A stretch of DNA of 64,000 nucleotides from Acidobacteriota bacterium. GTDB taxonomy: Bacteria > Acidobacteriota > Terriglobia > Terriglobales > Acidobacteriaceae. The translations under genes and the position numbers were made by a program. The stretch spans positions 1 through 64,000 of the forward strand of contig JAJYVF010000023.1 in the NCBI GenBank assembly GCA_021792135.1, read 5' to 3'. This document shows, piece after piece, positions 47,463 to 55,324 of the stretch. The notes under the pieces are model-generated. The model did not search any database. It was not told the origin of the DNA and saw only the letters and a list, made by a program, of their open reading frames with translations. Within the stretch, counting starts at the first letter, position 1, and each line of letters starts with the position of its first letter.

Positions 47463-49754
47463 TTACTGCGCCCCCGTGCGCTCCAGCGTAAAGGCGGCTG
47501 CCTGGAAGTCCCCCCGCAGGTCGAGCTGCACGCCTGCGTTCATCCAGTAGTCGCCTGAGGCCGTCTCCGGCGTTCCCGCTGCGGCTTGTCCGTCCATCAT
47601 GTGAAAGCGATACGTGGCCCCTGCATCCAGTCCGCGCAGATAGAGCCGCGGGTACGGGTAACTCATCTGGCTTGAATGCAGCAAGGCAAAGGCCACCGCC
47701 TGATCTTTGTTGATCGAAACCGATTCCGTCGCCGAATATTCGCTGCCGTGGAGCGGCGAGATCAGCCGGTACAGCGAACCGTGCTGGACGGTTTCGCGGA
47801 CCTCCTTGTACTGCGCCACCAGAGCCTTCGCCGTGGCAAAGTCCTCGGGCGTCCACTTGTTCAGATTGGCTCCGATGCCCAGCGAGCCCTGCATGGAGAC
47901 GAGGAAACGGTAGGTCAGGGAGGTGCTGCGGTCGTTCATCCAGCTCGGCGAGTCCGTCACCCAGGCCATCATGACTCCCGGGGTGTAGGCGTAGGTGAAT
48001 CCGTTCTGGATGGAGAGCCGGTCGAAGGGATCGGTGTTGTCGGAGGGCCAGACCTCATCCGTATAGCGCAGGATGCCAAGGTCGACGCGGCCCCCTCCGC
48101 CCGAGCAGGACTCGATCTCCACCTTCGGATGCCGCGCCCGCAGTTCCCGGAGGATCGAGTAGAGGTTCTCGGTGTACTTGACGTAGACTTCCTTCTCTTC
48201 GTCCGGAGCAACGGCCGGCCATCCCGGCTCGGACCAGTTGCGGTTGTAATCCCACTTGAGGAAAGCAATATCGTTGTCGGTGAGCAGCTTGTCGAGGACG
48301 CCGAAGATATAGGCGCGCACATCCGGGCGCGCGAGGTTGAGCACCAGCTGATTGCGCAGCTCGCTGCGTGGGCGGCCAGGGAAGTTCAGCACCCAGTCCG
48401 GATGCTCGCGGTAGAGCTTGCTGTCGGGATTCACCATCTCCGGTTCGACCCACAGGCCGAAGTCCATGCCCAGCGAGTGCACCTTGTCGATCAGCGGCTT
48501 GAGCCCGTGCGGGAACTTTTGCGGATTCGGCCACCAGTCGCCCAGCCCGGCATGATCGGTGTCGCGCTCACCGAACCAGCCGTCGTCCATCACGAAGCGT
48601 TCGACGCCGATGCTTGCTGCTTTTTCGGCCAGGGCTTCCTGGCCCGCTTCATCCACGTTGAATCCTGTCGCCTCCCAGGAGTTGTAGAGCACCGGCCTGG
48701 GGCGCGGCTGCGGCGCTTCCGGCAGGATCGCACTCAGCTCAAAGCGATCCAGCAGCCGGGAGGCTCCGCCGATGCCGTCGGCCGAGTAGCCGCCGTAGAA
48801 GTCCGGCAGCTGGAGCGACTCGCCTGCCTTGAGCACATAGGCAAAGTCAAAGGGATTGAAGCCTCCGGTGACGCGGACCTGCCTTGACTGCATCTGCTCG
48901 ATGGCAATCTGCCAGGAGCCGCTCCAGCCCAGGGCGCCGAACCAGACATTGCCGTGATCCTGGTCGCCCGAATCGCCGCGTTCGATGGCGAACCACGGAT
49001 TGTTCTGGTGGCCGGTCGAGCCGCGCCGGCTTTCGAGGACCGTTCTGCCGGGGTGCATGGCCTCTTTCTGCAGGCCCCACTCGCCTCCCCAGCGCCCGGT
49101 CAGGTAGCGCAGTTCGTAGTCGCTGGCCGCCGGCAGGTTCCAGGTGGCCGAGGAGGCTTCCTCAATGGTGAAGGGCTGGCCCGTTTTGTTCTCGACCACC
49201 GCCGAGCGGCGCAGGATCCCGGTCGCCTCATCCACCTTGTATTCGAGGTGGACGTAGACCTCCCGGGAAATGTCCTTCATCTCGATCCGCAGCGTGTCGC
49301 CGTCGATGGAGTGGGAGACGTAGTGCAGGACCAGGTCGCGATTGCCGTCGGGAAAGGTGATCTTCAGGTCGGGCGCGTAATAGAGGCCGCCGCCCCAGCC
49401 GACGTATTCATGCGGCGTTGTGTTCACCGGCAGGTCGAAGGAGCCCCAGCCAGGCTCGGAATGGGCGGCCGGAAAGCTGTCGCCCGGGGCCAGCTTCCTG
49501 CCCCAGTAGAGCGACTGCAGATCGCCGGTCTCGTTGACGCCGAAGACGTACGACATATCCGCGGCATCGATGCGGAAGATGCGGGACTGCGCGTCATAAC
49601 GGATGGCAGATGCCTGTGCGAAGCTCATCGCGGTTGCGCCGAAGAGAATACACGAGACCAGCAGAGTCAATCCCCGGTCCGTCCACCGGCGTGTCTGCCG
49701 AGTCCTGCCGCAGCCCGCCTCCCGAAGCGACCTTACACTGCTGACGCTCGCCAT
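47463..49754 (-). CDS. Secreted GH36 alpha-galactosidase
   Basis: A 763-residue enzyme with a long N-region and signal peptide (LLVSCILFGATAMSFAQ), an N-terminal beta-supersandwich, then the catalytic barrel. RPVLYNSWEATGFNVDE, ERFVMDDGWFG, DFGLWVEPEMVNPDS, AFLKWDYNRNW (nucleophile Asp near 500), SCSGGGGRVDLGILRY and WPSDNTDPFDRLSIQ (acid/base Asp near 570) are the GH36 motifs. It removes alpha-1,6-galactose from galactomannan or raffinose-type sugars. ATG 49754 has AAGAAGAG just upstream. Convergent with GH125, 6 bases between stops. Confidence 0.92.
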   Translation of the reverse strand: MASVSSVRSLREAGCGRTRQTRRWTDRGLTLLVSCILFGATAMSFAQASAIRYDAQSRIFRIDAADMSYVFGVNETGDLQSLYWGRKLAPGDSFPAAHSEPGWGSFDLPVNTTPHEYVGWGGGLYYAPDLKITFPDGNRDLVLHYVSHSIDGDTLRIEMKDISREVYVHLEYKVDEATGILRRSAVVENKTGQPFTIEEASSATWNLPAASDYELRYLTGRWGGEWGLQKEAMHPGRTVLESRRGSTGHQNNPWFAIERGDSGDQDHGNVWFGALGWSGSWQIAIEQMQSRQVRVTGGFNPFDFAYVLKAGESLQLPDFYGGYSADGIGGASRLLDRFELSAILPEAPQPRPRPVLYNSWEATGFNVDEAGQEALAEKAASIGVERFVMDDGWFGERDTDHAGLGDWWPNPQKFPHGLKPLIDKVHSLGMDFGLWVEPEMVNPDSKLYREHPDWVLNFPGRPRSELRNQLVLNLARPDVRAYIFGVLDKLLTDNDIAFLKWDYNRNWSEPGWPAVAPDEEKEVYVKYTENLYSILRELRARHPKVEIESCSGGGGRVDLGILRYTDEVWPSDNTDPFDRLSIQNGFTYAYTPGVMMAWVTDSPSWMNDRSTSLTYRFLVSMQGSLGIGANLNKWTPEDFATAKALVAQYKEVRETVQHGSLYRLISPLHGSEYSATESVSINKDQAVAFALLHSSQMSYPYPRLYLRGLDAGATYRFHMMDGQAAAGTPETASGDYWMNAGVQLDLRGDFQAAAFTLERTGAQ

Positions 49755-50293
49755 CTCTTCTTTTTCTCGATTCACGATCCTGCCCCCGCAATTTCGTCCA
49801 ATGATGCCGCCGCGCCGCCCTGCCGGCCGCATCGTTCCGGCCCGCTTCGTTGTTCTGCTGCCGGACGGCAGAGCAGCCGTTCGCCGGCCGCTTTCCACCT
49901 TATCATCGGTGGCCGCGGGGCAAGAGTATCCGCAAAGTCACGGCGGAGACAGGCGGGAGTCGCAGCCACCCCGCATCGGCAGCATCGCGGACAAAGTGAG
50001 GGAAGCTTCGGCCGAACACCGGCGAATCGAGGGGGAGAGCTGGAAGGAGCCAGCTTCCGGCGCCTTTCCGCCCTCTCTGCCGGCTCCTGGACGACCTGTT
50101 GCTCCAGCCAGGTAGAATTGCAGGACGCTTTGCCCCACTTTGCAATTCATCATGCCGGGCTCAGGAAGGTACCGAACCCCAGGGTTCCCCGAACGCGGAA
50201 GCCCGCTTCCCGGTGCGCGGGCGCTCGAGTCGCCGGTTCTTCCCGTATCTTCAGCAACCGCGGGCAATCCGAATGCGTTCCAGGAATGTTGAG
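49755..50293. other. Intergenic region between GH36 and the SMR pair
   Basis: 539 bases between divergent genes. No credible ORF. Short inverted repeats are visible: CCACC/GGTGG around an AT-richer centre (49895-49912), close to where a GH36 promoter would sit, and AGCTGG/CCAGCT (about 50038-50055). TAGAAT at about 50114 could be a -10 for the SMR pair but has no good -35. Confidence 0.4.
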
Positions 50294-50734
50294 ATGAAGA
50301 TCCATCGCCCCAGTCCCCCAATCTCCCGGACCATCCTTTTCATCGCGGTGGCCGTTGTCGCCAACAGCTTCGGCAACCTGATGCTGGCTCTCGGCATGGA
50401 TCGCATGCCCGCCTTCAGCCATGTTCCCATCCTTCATTACCTGCTCGGCATGCTTGCCAACCCCTGGCTGTTGCCCGGCGCCCTGCTGACTGCCGTTTAT
50501 ACGCTGGCGCAGCTTTCCCTTTTCAGCTGGGCCGACCTCAGCTTTGTGATCCCCTGCACCGCTTCGTCGTACATCATCACGACGGTCCTGAGCGAATTCG
50601 TCCTTGGCGAGAAGGTCCAGTGGGGCCGCTGGATCGGCGTGGTCCTGATCTCCTTCGGAGTGATGCTGGTTGCCGAAACCCCCGTCACGACCAAAGAGCA
50701 TCCGGCTTCTGTGAGGGAGACCTCCGTATGCTGA
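50294..50734 (+). CDS. SMR/DMT-type small membrane transporter subunit 1
   Basis: A 146-residue protein with four membrane segments (TILFIAVAVVANSFGNLML, LLGMLANPWLLPGALLTAVYTL, SWADLSFVIPCTASSYIITTVL, WGRWIGVVLISFGVMLVA), the layout of small multidrug-resistance or half-EamA carriers. ADLSFVIPCTA...SEFVLGEKV matches the conserved helix 3-4 pattern. ATG 50294 has AGGAA seven bases upstream. The stop overlaps the next gene's ATG by 7 bases, so the two should be made together and may form a heterodimer. Substrate unknown. Confidence 0.78.
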   Translation: MKIHRPSPPISRTILFIAVAVVANSFGNLMLALGMDRMPAFSHVPILHYLLGMLANPWLLPGALLTAVYTLAQLSLFSWADLSFVIPCTASSYIITTVLSEFVLGEKVQWGRWIGVVLISFGVMLVAETPVTTKEHPASVRETSVC

Positions 50735-51285
50735 AGTGGACGCTGATCCTCTTCAACGTTGTCTCCGGCTCCTGCGGCGATATTCTCTGCGCGCGGGGGA
50801 TGTCGGATGGCGGCGAGCTGAGCCACTTCGGTCCTTCCGGCATTGCCAACCTCATCCGCTATATCGTCACGCGGCGCATGATCGTCCTGGGCGGGATCTC
50901 CTACGCGCTTTCGTTTTTCTCGCTGCTCTGGCTGCTCTCGGTTGCCGAACTCAGCCTCGCGGTTCCGGCCACCGCCCTCAGCTTTGTGGTCGACACCCTG
51001 GGGGCGCGCTTCCTCCTGCGCGAGCATGTTCCCTGGAAGCGCTGGGCCGGGGTCCTCTGTGTTACGGCTGGGGTGGTGCTCACGGTCAGATCCGGACCGC
51101 CGCTGGACACGATCGCGGCAAAGCCCCAGATCGCCCGCGCCGGAGCAGCGCTTCCTGCTCGCGGATCCTCCCCTGAAGCGCATTCCAGGGCCGCTGCGCC
51201 TGGCTACTCCGCCGGGTTTGTCACCAGGTACGAGCCCCCGAACAGCGCCATACCGATGAGCAGCACCAGCAATCCGCAGAGGTAG
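50728..51285 (+). CDS. SMR/DMT-type small membrane transporter subunit 2
   Basis: A 185-residue partner of the preceding protein with four membrane segments (LILFNVVSGSCGDILCARGM, VLGGISYALSFFSLLWLLSV, LSLAVPATALSFVVDTLGAR, WAGVLCVTAGVVLTV). AELSLAVPATA...ARFLLREHV repeats the SMR/EamA helix pattern. The last 60 or so residues (from SGPPLDTIAAK) are hydrophilic, Ala/Pro/Ser-rich and partly antisense to the convergent gene (82-base overlap), so the functional protein may end sooner or the tail may be unstructured. Confidence 0.75.
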   Translation: MLKWTLILFNVVSGSCGDILCARGMSDGGELSHFGPSGIANLIRYIVTRRMIVLGGISYALSFFSLLWLLSVAELSLAVPATALSFVVDTLGARFLLREHVPWKRWAGVLCVTAGVVLTVRSGPPLDTIAAKPQIARAGAALPARGSSPEAHSRAAAPGYSAGFVTRYEPPNSAIPMSSTSNPQR

Positions 51286-51602
51286 ATCGGCGCATCGGAA
51301 ATAAGCGCTTTCAGAAAGATCAGCAGGCCGAGGCCGGTGGCCATCACCACCACGCCGTTCACCCGCATGCCTTCGCGCCTCCGAATGGACCCGAGGCGCG
51401 CCTCCTCGCGCATCAGTTCCAGTGCGGAATTGGCTCCCGCGCCCTGGGCATCGGCCAGCTTCTTCAGCATGTCGTTCTTGTAGTAGCTCTCGCGCTCCCG
51501 CCGGCGCGCGTCGGACCAGGACGCCACTGCCAGAAACGAGAACAGCGCGACTGCGCCGGCAGCCAGAAACAGAAACACCGCAACACCCGGATCGCTCGGC
51601 AT
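51204..51602 (-). CDS. Small three-segment membrane protein, unknown
   Basis: A 132-residue protein. One hydrophobic segment (VAVFLFLAAGAVALFSFLAV) is followed by a charged stretch (SWSDARRRERESYYKNDMLKKL...MREEARLGSIRRREGMRV) and two more segments (GVVVMATGLGLLIFLKAL; YLCGLLVLLIGMALFGGSYLV). Similar short proteins often occur near ECF sigma genes in acidobacteria, but I do not recognise a named family. Divergent from the sigma factor at 51731, so it may be regulated with it. Confidence 0.65.
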   Translation of the reverse strand: MPSDPGVAVFLFLAAGAVALFSFLAVASWSDARRRERESYYKNDMLKKLADAQGAGANSALELMREEARLGSIRRREGMRVNGVVVMATGLGLLIFLKALISDAPIYLCGLLVLLIGMALFGGSYLVTNPAE

Positions 51603-51730
51603 ACAAACCTCCCACCAGCGGCAGCCGTTATTCGCTTTTCCGCTTTCACCCCGTACGACCAGGATTCGTGATTCATGGTTTCAAAATCTTCTCCGCCTTC
51701 TTCTCGACAAAAAGATTGAAACCGCGCAGC

Positions 51731-52396
51731 ATGATGCCAGGTCTTACCGGGCAGGAAAAACCGCCTGTGAACACCGAAACGAGAGCGGAGTCCCCCCGCG
51801 CCGTCCGCGCTGCTGCCGAAGACGCGGAGGCCGTTCGGCGTGTCCTCGCGGGCGACAACGCTGCCTTTGAGGCCATTGTTCGCCGCTGGCAAGGACCCCT
51901 GGTCAACCTCGCGTGCCGCTTCTGCCGCGACCGCCAGCGCGCTGAAGAGATGGCCCAGGAGGCTTTCCTTCGCGCATGGCGCAACCTCCGCCAGTGGCGC
52001 GGTGACTCGGCCTTCTCCACCTGGCTCTTCTCCCTTGCTGCGAACCTCTACCGGACAGAACTGCGCCGCATCCCGGCAACCATGCTTTCTCTTGACGAGA
52101 TCGCCGGGGGAGCCGCCGACCCGCGCGTCTCGCCCGCCGTTTTTGATCAGGCTGCCCGCGATGAGTCCATCCGCCGCGCCGTTCTCGCGCTGCCGCCGAA
52201 ATACCGCGACGCCATTCTTGTCTTTTACTTCCACGAGCAGGACGTTCCCACCGCCGCCCGCACGCTGCGCATCCCCGAAGGCACGGTGAAAGCCCGGCTC
52301 TTTCGCGCCCGCGAACTGCTGCGCAGCAAATTCTCGCGCCCTCCTGCCCGCGCCACCGCGCAGCTTGCCCCCAGTCACCCCAGGGAGGCCCAATGA
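51731..52396 (+). CDS. ECF-type RNA polymerase sigma factor
   Basis: A 221-residue sigma-70 family factor. Region 2: DNAAFEAIVRRWQGPLVNLACRF, AEEMAQEAFLRAWRNLRQWRGDSAFSTWLFSLAANL. Region 4: ALPPKYRDAILVFYFHEQDVPTAARTLRIPEGTVKARLFRARELL, a clear HTH. A 35-residue leader precedes region 2. ATG 51731 (or 51734). The stop overlaps the next gene's ATG (ATGA), which marks that gene as its likely anti-sigma partner. Confidence 0.9.
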   Translation: MMPGLTGQEKPPVNTETRAESPRAVRAAAEDAEAVRRVLAGDNAAFEAIVRRWQGPLVNLACRFCRDRQRAEEMAQEAFLRAWRNLRQWRGDSAFSTWLFSLAANLYRTELRRIPATMLSLDEIAGGAADPRVSPAVFDQAARDESIRRAVLALPPKYRDAILVFYFHEQDVPTAARTLRIPEGTVKARLFRARELLRSKFSRPPARATAQLAPSHPREAQ

Positions 52397-52818
52397 AACG
52401 CCCCGTGAACGCCGCAATGAATCCGAACGAGAGCCCTGCGCCGCTGCTGACCGACGCCGATTTTGAAAACGCCCTGGGTCCAGCGCAGGACGCTATTCTG
52501 CCCTCTTCCGGATTCGCTGAGTCGGTGATGGCCGCCGTGGATCGGGAAGCAGCGGCACTCTCGCCCATCCCGTTTCCCTGGCTGCGCGCGCTGCCGGGAC
52601 TCGTGGTAGCCGCAGTGATGATCGCGGCCCTCGCAGCCGCACTGGCGTTTACCCTGCTCACCCCGGCTGCCGTCTCGCCCGCAAGCGGCTCCTGGCAAAC
52701 GCTCCTGCAGCCTCTGTTCCGCAGCGCCGCGTCGATCAAGGCGTTCGGGCTGCTGTTCTCGGCAGGTGTCGTCGCGGCCTCTCTTCTGTTCTGCCGGCGT
52801 CTCCTGACCGCCAGATAG
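52393..52818 (+). CDS. Putative anti-sigma factor (two-segment membrane protein)
   Basis: A 141-residue protein translationally coupled to the ECF sigma gene by an ATGA overlap. The N-terminal 65 residues are cytoplasmic (LLTDADFENALGPAQDAILPSSGF), followed by two membrane segments (ALPGLVVAAVMIAALAAALAF and IKAFGLLFSAGVVAASLLF). No HxxxCxxC zinc motif is present, so it is not a standard ZAS anti-sigma. Assignment rests on position and topology. Confidence 0.6.
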   Translation: MKRPVNAAMNPNESPAPLLTDADFENALGPAQDAILPSSGFAESVMAAVDREAAALSPIPFPWLRALPGLVVAAVMIAALAAALAFTLLTPAAVSPASGSWQTLLQPLFRSAASIKAFGLLFSAGVVAASLLFCRRLLTAR

Positions 52819-52923
52819 GCGTCGCGGATGATGTCCAACGGGTTTCCGCGGGTTTGGGGTTTCCCTGGATCCTGCCTCACGAATTCTGTGCCCACAGCCC
52901 GGTGTCTCCTATAATCACCTGCA

Positions 52924-54531
52924 ATGCCGGGCAATCCAGTTCCATCCACCTTCGTGCTGGTCGACGGCGCGAATCGCAGGAATGTGGCCGTCACCCACAC
53001 CCATTTCACCGTGGGCCGCCTGCCGGAAAGCGACCTGGTCCTTGCCCATCCCTTTGTTTCCCGCCGCCACGCGGAGATCCTGCTGGAGAAGGACGGTTAT
53101 TACATCGTCGATCAGGACAGCCGCCATGGCACTTTCGTGAATGGCCAGCTGGCCACCGCCCCGCAGCGGCTGCACGAGAACGACACCGTGCATTTCGGCG
53201 CCCTCGACGGCCCCGCCCTCCATGTGGGCGACCAGGACACGGCAGGGAGCTCGACCATCCGCGCAATCATCGAGCAGATCCCCGAAGTCGGCGTTTCCGG
53301 AACTGCTCTCGAGAAGCTCCGCTGGTTCTTCGACTCGGCGCGGCGCCTGAACGCCGAAGGCGCCGTCGACCAGATCCTCTCCGCCCTGCTCGATATGACA
53401 TTGCAACTGACCCATGTCGAGCGCGGATATGTGTTTCTGCGCAGTGAAATCGGGGAGATGAAGCTGGCTCTCGGCCGTGACAACCGGGGTGAGGCCCTCA
53501 CCGATGTGGCAACCCTGTCGCATGGAGCCATCCGCCAGGCCGTCAGCACCTCCAGCGAATACATCCTTACCGACACACTGAGCGCGGACCCGGAATCGCG
53601 GTCAGCCTCCATCGTCGCCCACAGCATCCGGTCGGTGATCTGCATCCCGCTGCGGAAGAGGCGCCCGGGCGCGGCGGCCCGCGAGTCGGAACTGCTGGGC
53701 CTGCTCTATCTCGACAGCCGCCTCAAGGCCGGCAGCCTTACCCAGATCGACAACGACCTGCTGCGCACCATCGCCACCGACGCGGCTGCTCTTATCGACA
53801 ACGCTCAGCTCGCCCTCGCCGAGGAACGCGAGCGCCTCTACCGCAAAGAGCTCAGCATCGCAGCCGAGATTCAGCGCGGCCTGATGACCGCCCGCATCCC
53901 CACGCTGCCCTGGGCCCAGGTGGCCGCCCGCTCCATCCCCTGCCGCGAAGTCGGCGGTGACTTCTTCGACATCGTCGAAGAAGACGGCGTTCTTTCCGTC
54001 GTCGTGGCCGACATCAGCGGCAAGGGGATCTCCGCCGCCCTCCTTGCCTCCACCCTCCAGGGGCTGATTTACTCCCAGCTGGTCGCGCGCCAGTCGCTGA
54101 CCGTCATTGCCGAGGTCGTCAATCGCTACATCTGCAGCAAGAACATCCAGAAGTACGCAACCATGACCATCCTGCGGCTCGACCCCAGCGGCCATCTGGA
54201 TTACATCAACTGCGGCCATGTCCCGCCCTTCGTCTACGGGAATGGCTGCTCGCGCCTGCCGGAGTCAAACCTCCCCGTCGGCCTCATCGAGAACGCCACC
54301 TTCCAGCCCGGCACGCTGCGCCTGCGGCCAGGCGACCGGGCACTCATTGTAACGGACGGTGTTACAGAAGCGCAGACCCCCGATGGCGGCTTCTACGGCG
54401 AAGATCCTCTCCTGTGCGAGGAATTCGCCAACGCCACGCTCGAGGACATCTGCGCCAGCGTGCAGAAACTGTGCGGCTCCGTGGCAGCCGACGACGACTG
54501 CACACTGCTCGACATCCGTTATCTCGGCTGA
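52924..54531 (+). CDS. FHA-GAF-SpoIIE (PP2C) serine phosphatase
   Basis: A 535-residue cytoplasmic signalling protein. The N-terminal FHA domain (FTVGRLPESDLVLAHPFVSRRHAEI ... DSRHGTFVNG, about 10-100) binds phospho-threonine. A GAF sensor follows (about 140-290; ICIPLRKR, LGLLYLDSR). Next comes a short coiled linker (LALAEERERLYRKELSIAAEIQRGLM) and a SpoIIE/RsbU phosphatase domain with REVGGDFFDIVEEDG, VVVADISGKGISAALLAS, INCGHVPPFVYG and LIVTDGVTEAQTPDG, the metal aspartates being in GGDFFD and TDGVTE. Such proteins control anti-anti-sigma or kinase circuits; the Ser/Thr kinase at 55325 is a plausible partner. Confidence 0.9.
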   Translation: MPGNPVPSTFVLVDGANRRNVAVTHTHFTVGRLPESDLVLAHPFVSRRHAEILLEKDGYYIVDQDSRHGTFVNGQLATAPQRLHENDTVHFGALDGPALHVGDQDTAGSSTIRAIIEQIPEVGVSGTALEKLRWFFDSARRLNAEGAVDQILSALLDMTLQLTHVERGYVFLRSEIGEMKLALGRDNRGEALTDVATLSHGAIRQAVSTSSEYILTDTLSADPESRSASIVAHSIRSVICIPLRKRRPGAAARESELLGLLYLDSRLKAGSLTQIDNDLLRTIATDAAALIDNAQLALAEERERLYRKELSIAAEIQRGLMTARIPTLPWAQVAARSIPCREVGGDFFDIVEEDGVLSVVVADISGKGISAALLASTLQGLIYSQLVARQSLTVIAEVVNRYICSKNIQKYATMTILRLDPSGHLDYINCGHVPPFVYGNGCSRLPESNLPVGLIENATFQPGTLRLRPGDRALIVTDGVTEAQTPDGGFYGEDPLLCEEFANATLEDICASVQKLCGSVAADDDCTLLDIRYLG

Positions 54532-54713
54532 TTTCCGGCGCGGCACAAAACCCGGCAGCGAACTCCATGCCGCCCTGGCTGCGTTTTCCCTTGCTTTCCC
54601 GTGCCTGCTCCGTATACTGGCTGTTGTTCGGCGTCTCCCCCATCGCGCGAACCCCGCTCATCAGAGCCCCCTTCGCAGCACAGATCGCAGATTCGCAACC
54701 GGGAAGGACCGCC

Positions 54714-55295
54714 GTGAACGTCAGATTTCTGGCAACCGCCGCCGCCGCACTGTCCCTCATCGCGTACGCAGCGCCCTCGCGCGCGCAAAGTAGCCAAGAC
54801 AACGTTTCGGCCTGCGCCCAAAGCACCGACCCCGAAAATCTCTGCAACTGGGATAGCCCCGCCGGGACCCACGGCCGCAAATGCAACCTGGACGTGGAGA
54901 ACATCCCCAGGACCCCCTGCACGTACGGACAAAGCTCGATCCCGGCAATTACCGACCACAAGCCGATGTGCTTCTCGGTTCAGAACGCGGAGCATATTGC
55001 TTTTATGTCCGGCCAGGGGCGCAGCTTCCGCGTCCGCCGCCTCGTTCCCATCACGCACAAGAACGCCAGCGGCCTGAACTGCCCCCGAGATCCCTTCGCG
55101 ACCGCCTTCGATCCCTCCCACATGGCCTTCGGCAATGGCGCCGATTCCCATGGACCGCAGAGCTCCGCGATTGGCTGCCAGTACAAGCTGGAGGTGCAGT
55201 TTCAGACGGAAGACCCCAACGCACCCGCCGATCCCGACGACCCGAGCCACAGGCACTACGAGTGCCGCGACCCGCACCTGAAGATCGTTAATTAG
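54714..55295 (+). CDS. Secreted cysteine-rich protein, unknown
   Basis: A 193-residue protein starting at GTG 54714 (GGAAGGA five bases upstream) with a signal peptide (MNVRFLATAAAALSLIAYAAPSRAQ). The mature part has eight cysteines (in ACAQ, LCNW, KCNL, PCTY, MCFS, NCPR, GCQY and ECRD contexts), enough for four disulfides, and several histidines. It ends HRHYECRDPHLKIVN. I do not recognise a family. Convergent with the kinase gene, 29 bases between stops. Confidence 0.6.
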   Translation: MNVRFLATAAAALSLIAYAAPSRAQSSQDNVSACAQSTDPENLCNWDSPAGTHGRKCNLDVENIPRTPCTYGQSSIPAITDHKPMCFSVQNAEHIAFMSGQGRSFRVRRLVPITHKNASGLNCPRDPFATAFDPSHMAFGNGADSHGPQSSAIGCQYKLEVQFQTEDPNAPADPDDPSHRHYECRDPHLKIVN

Positions 55296-55324
55296 GAGGC
55301 GCTGGCCTGGCCGCCGGACGGCGA

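Noticed and set aside
49603-50115. 170-residue plus-strand frame upstream of the SMR pair
   Set aside because: Mostly antisense to the GH36 leader and Arg/Pro-rich low-complexity sequence; no motif.
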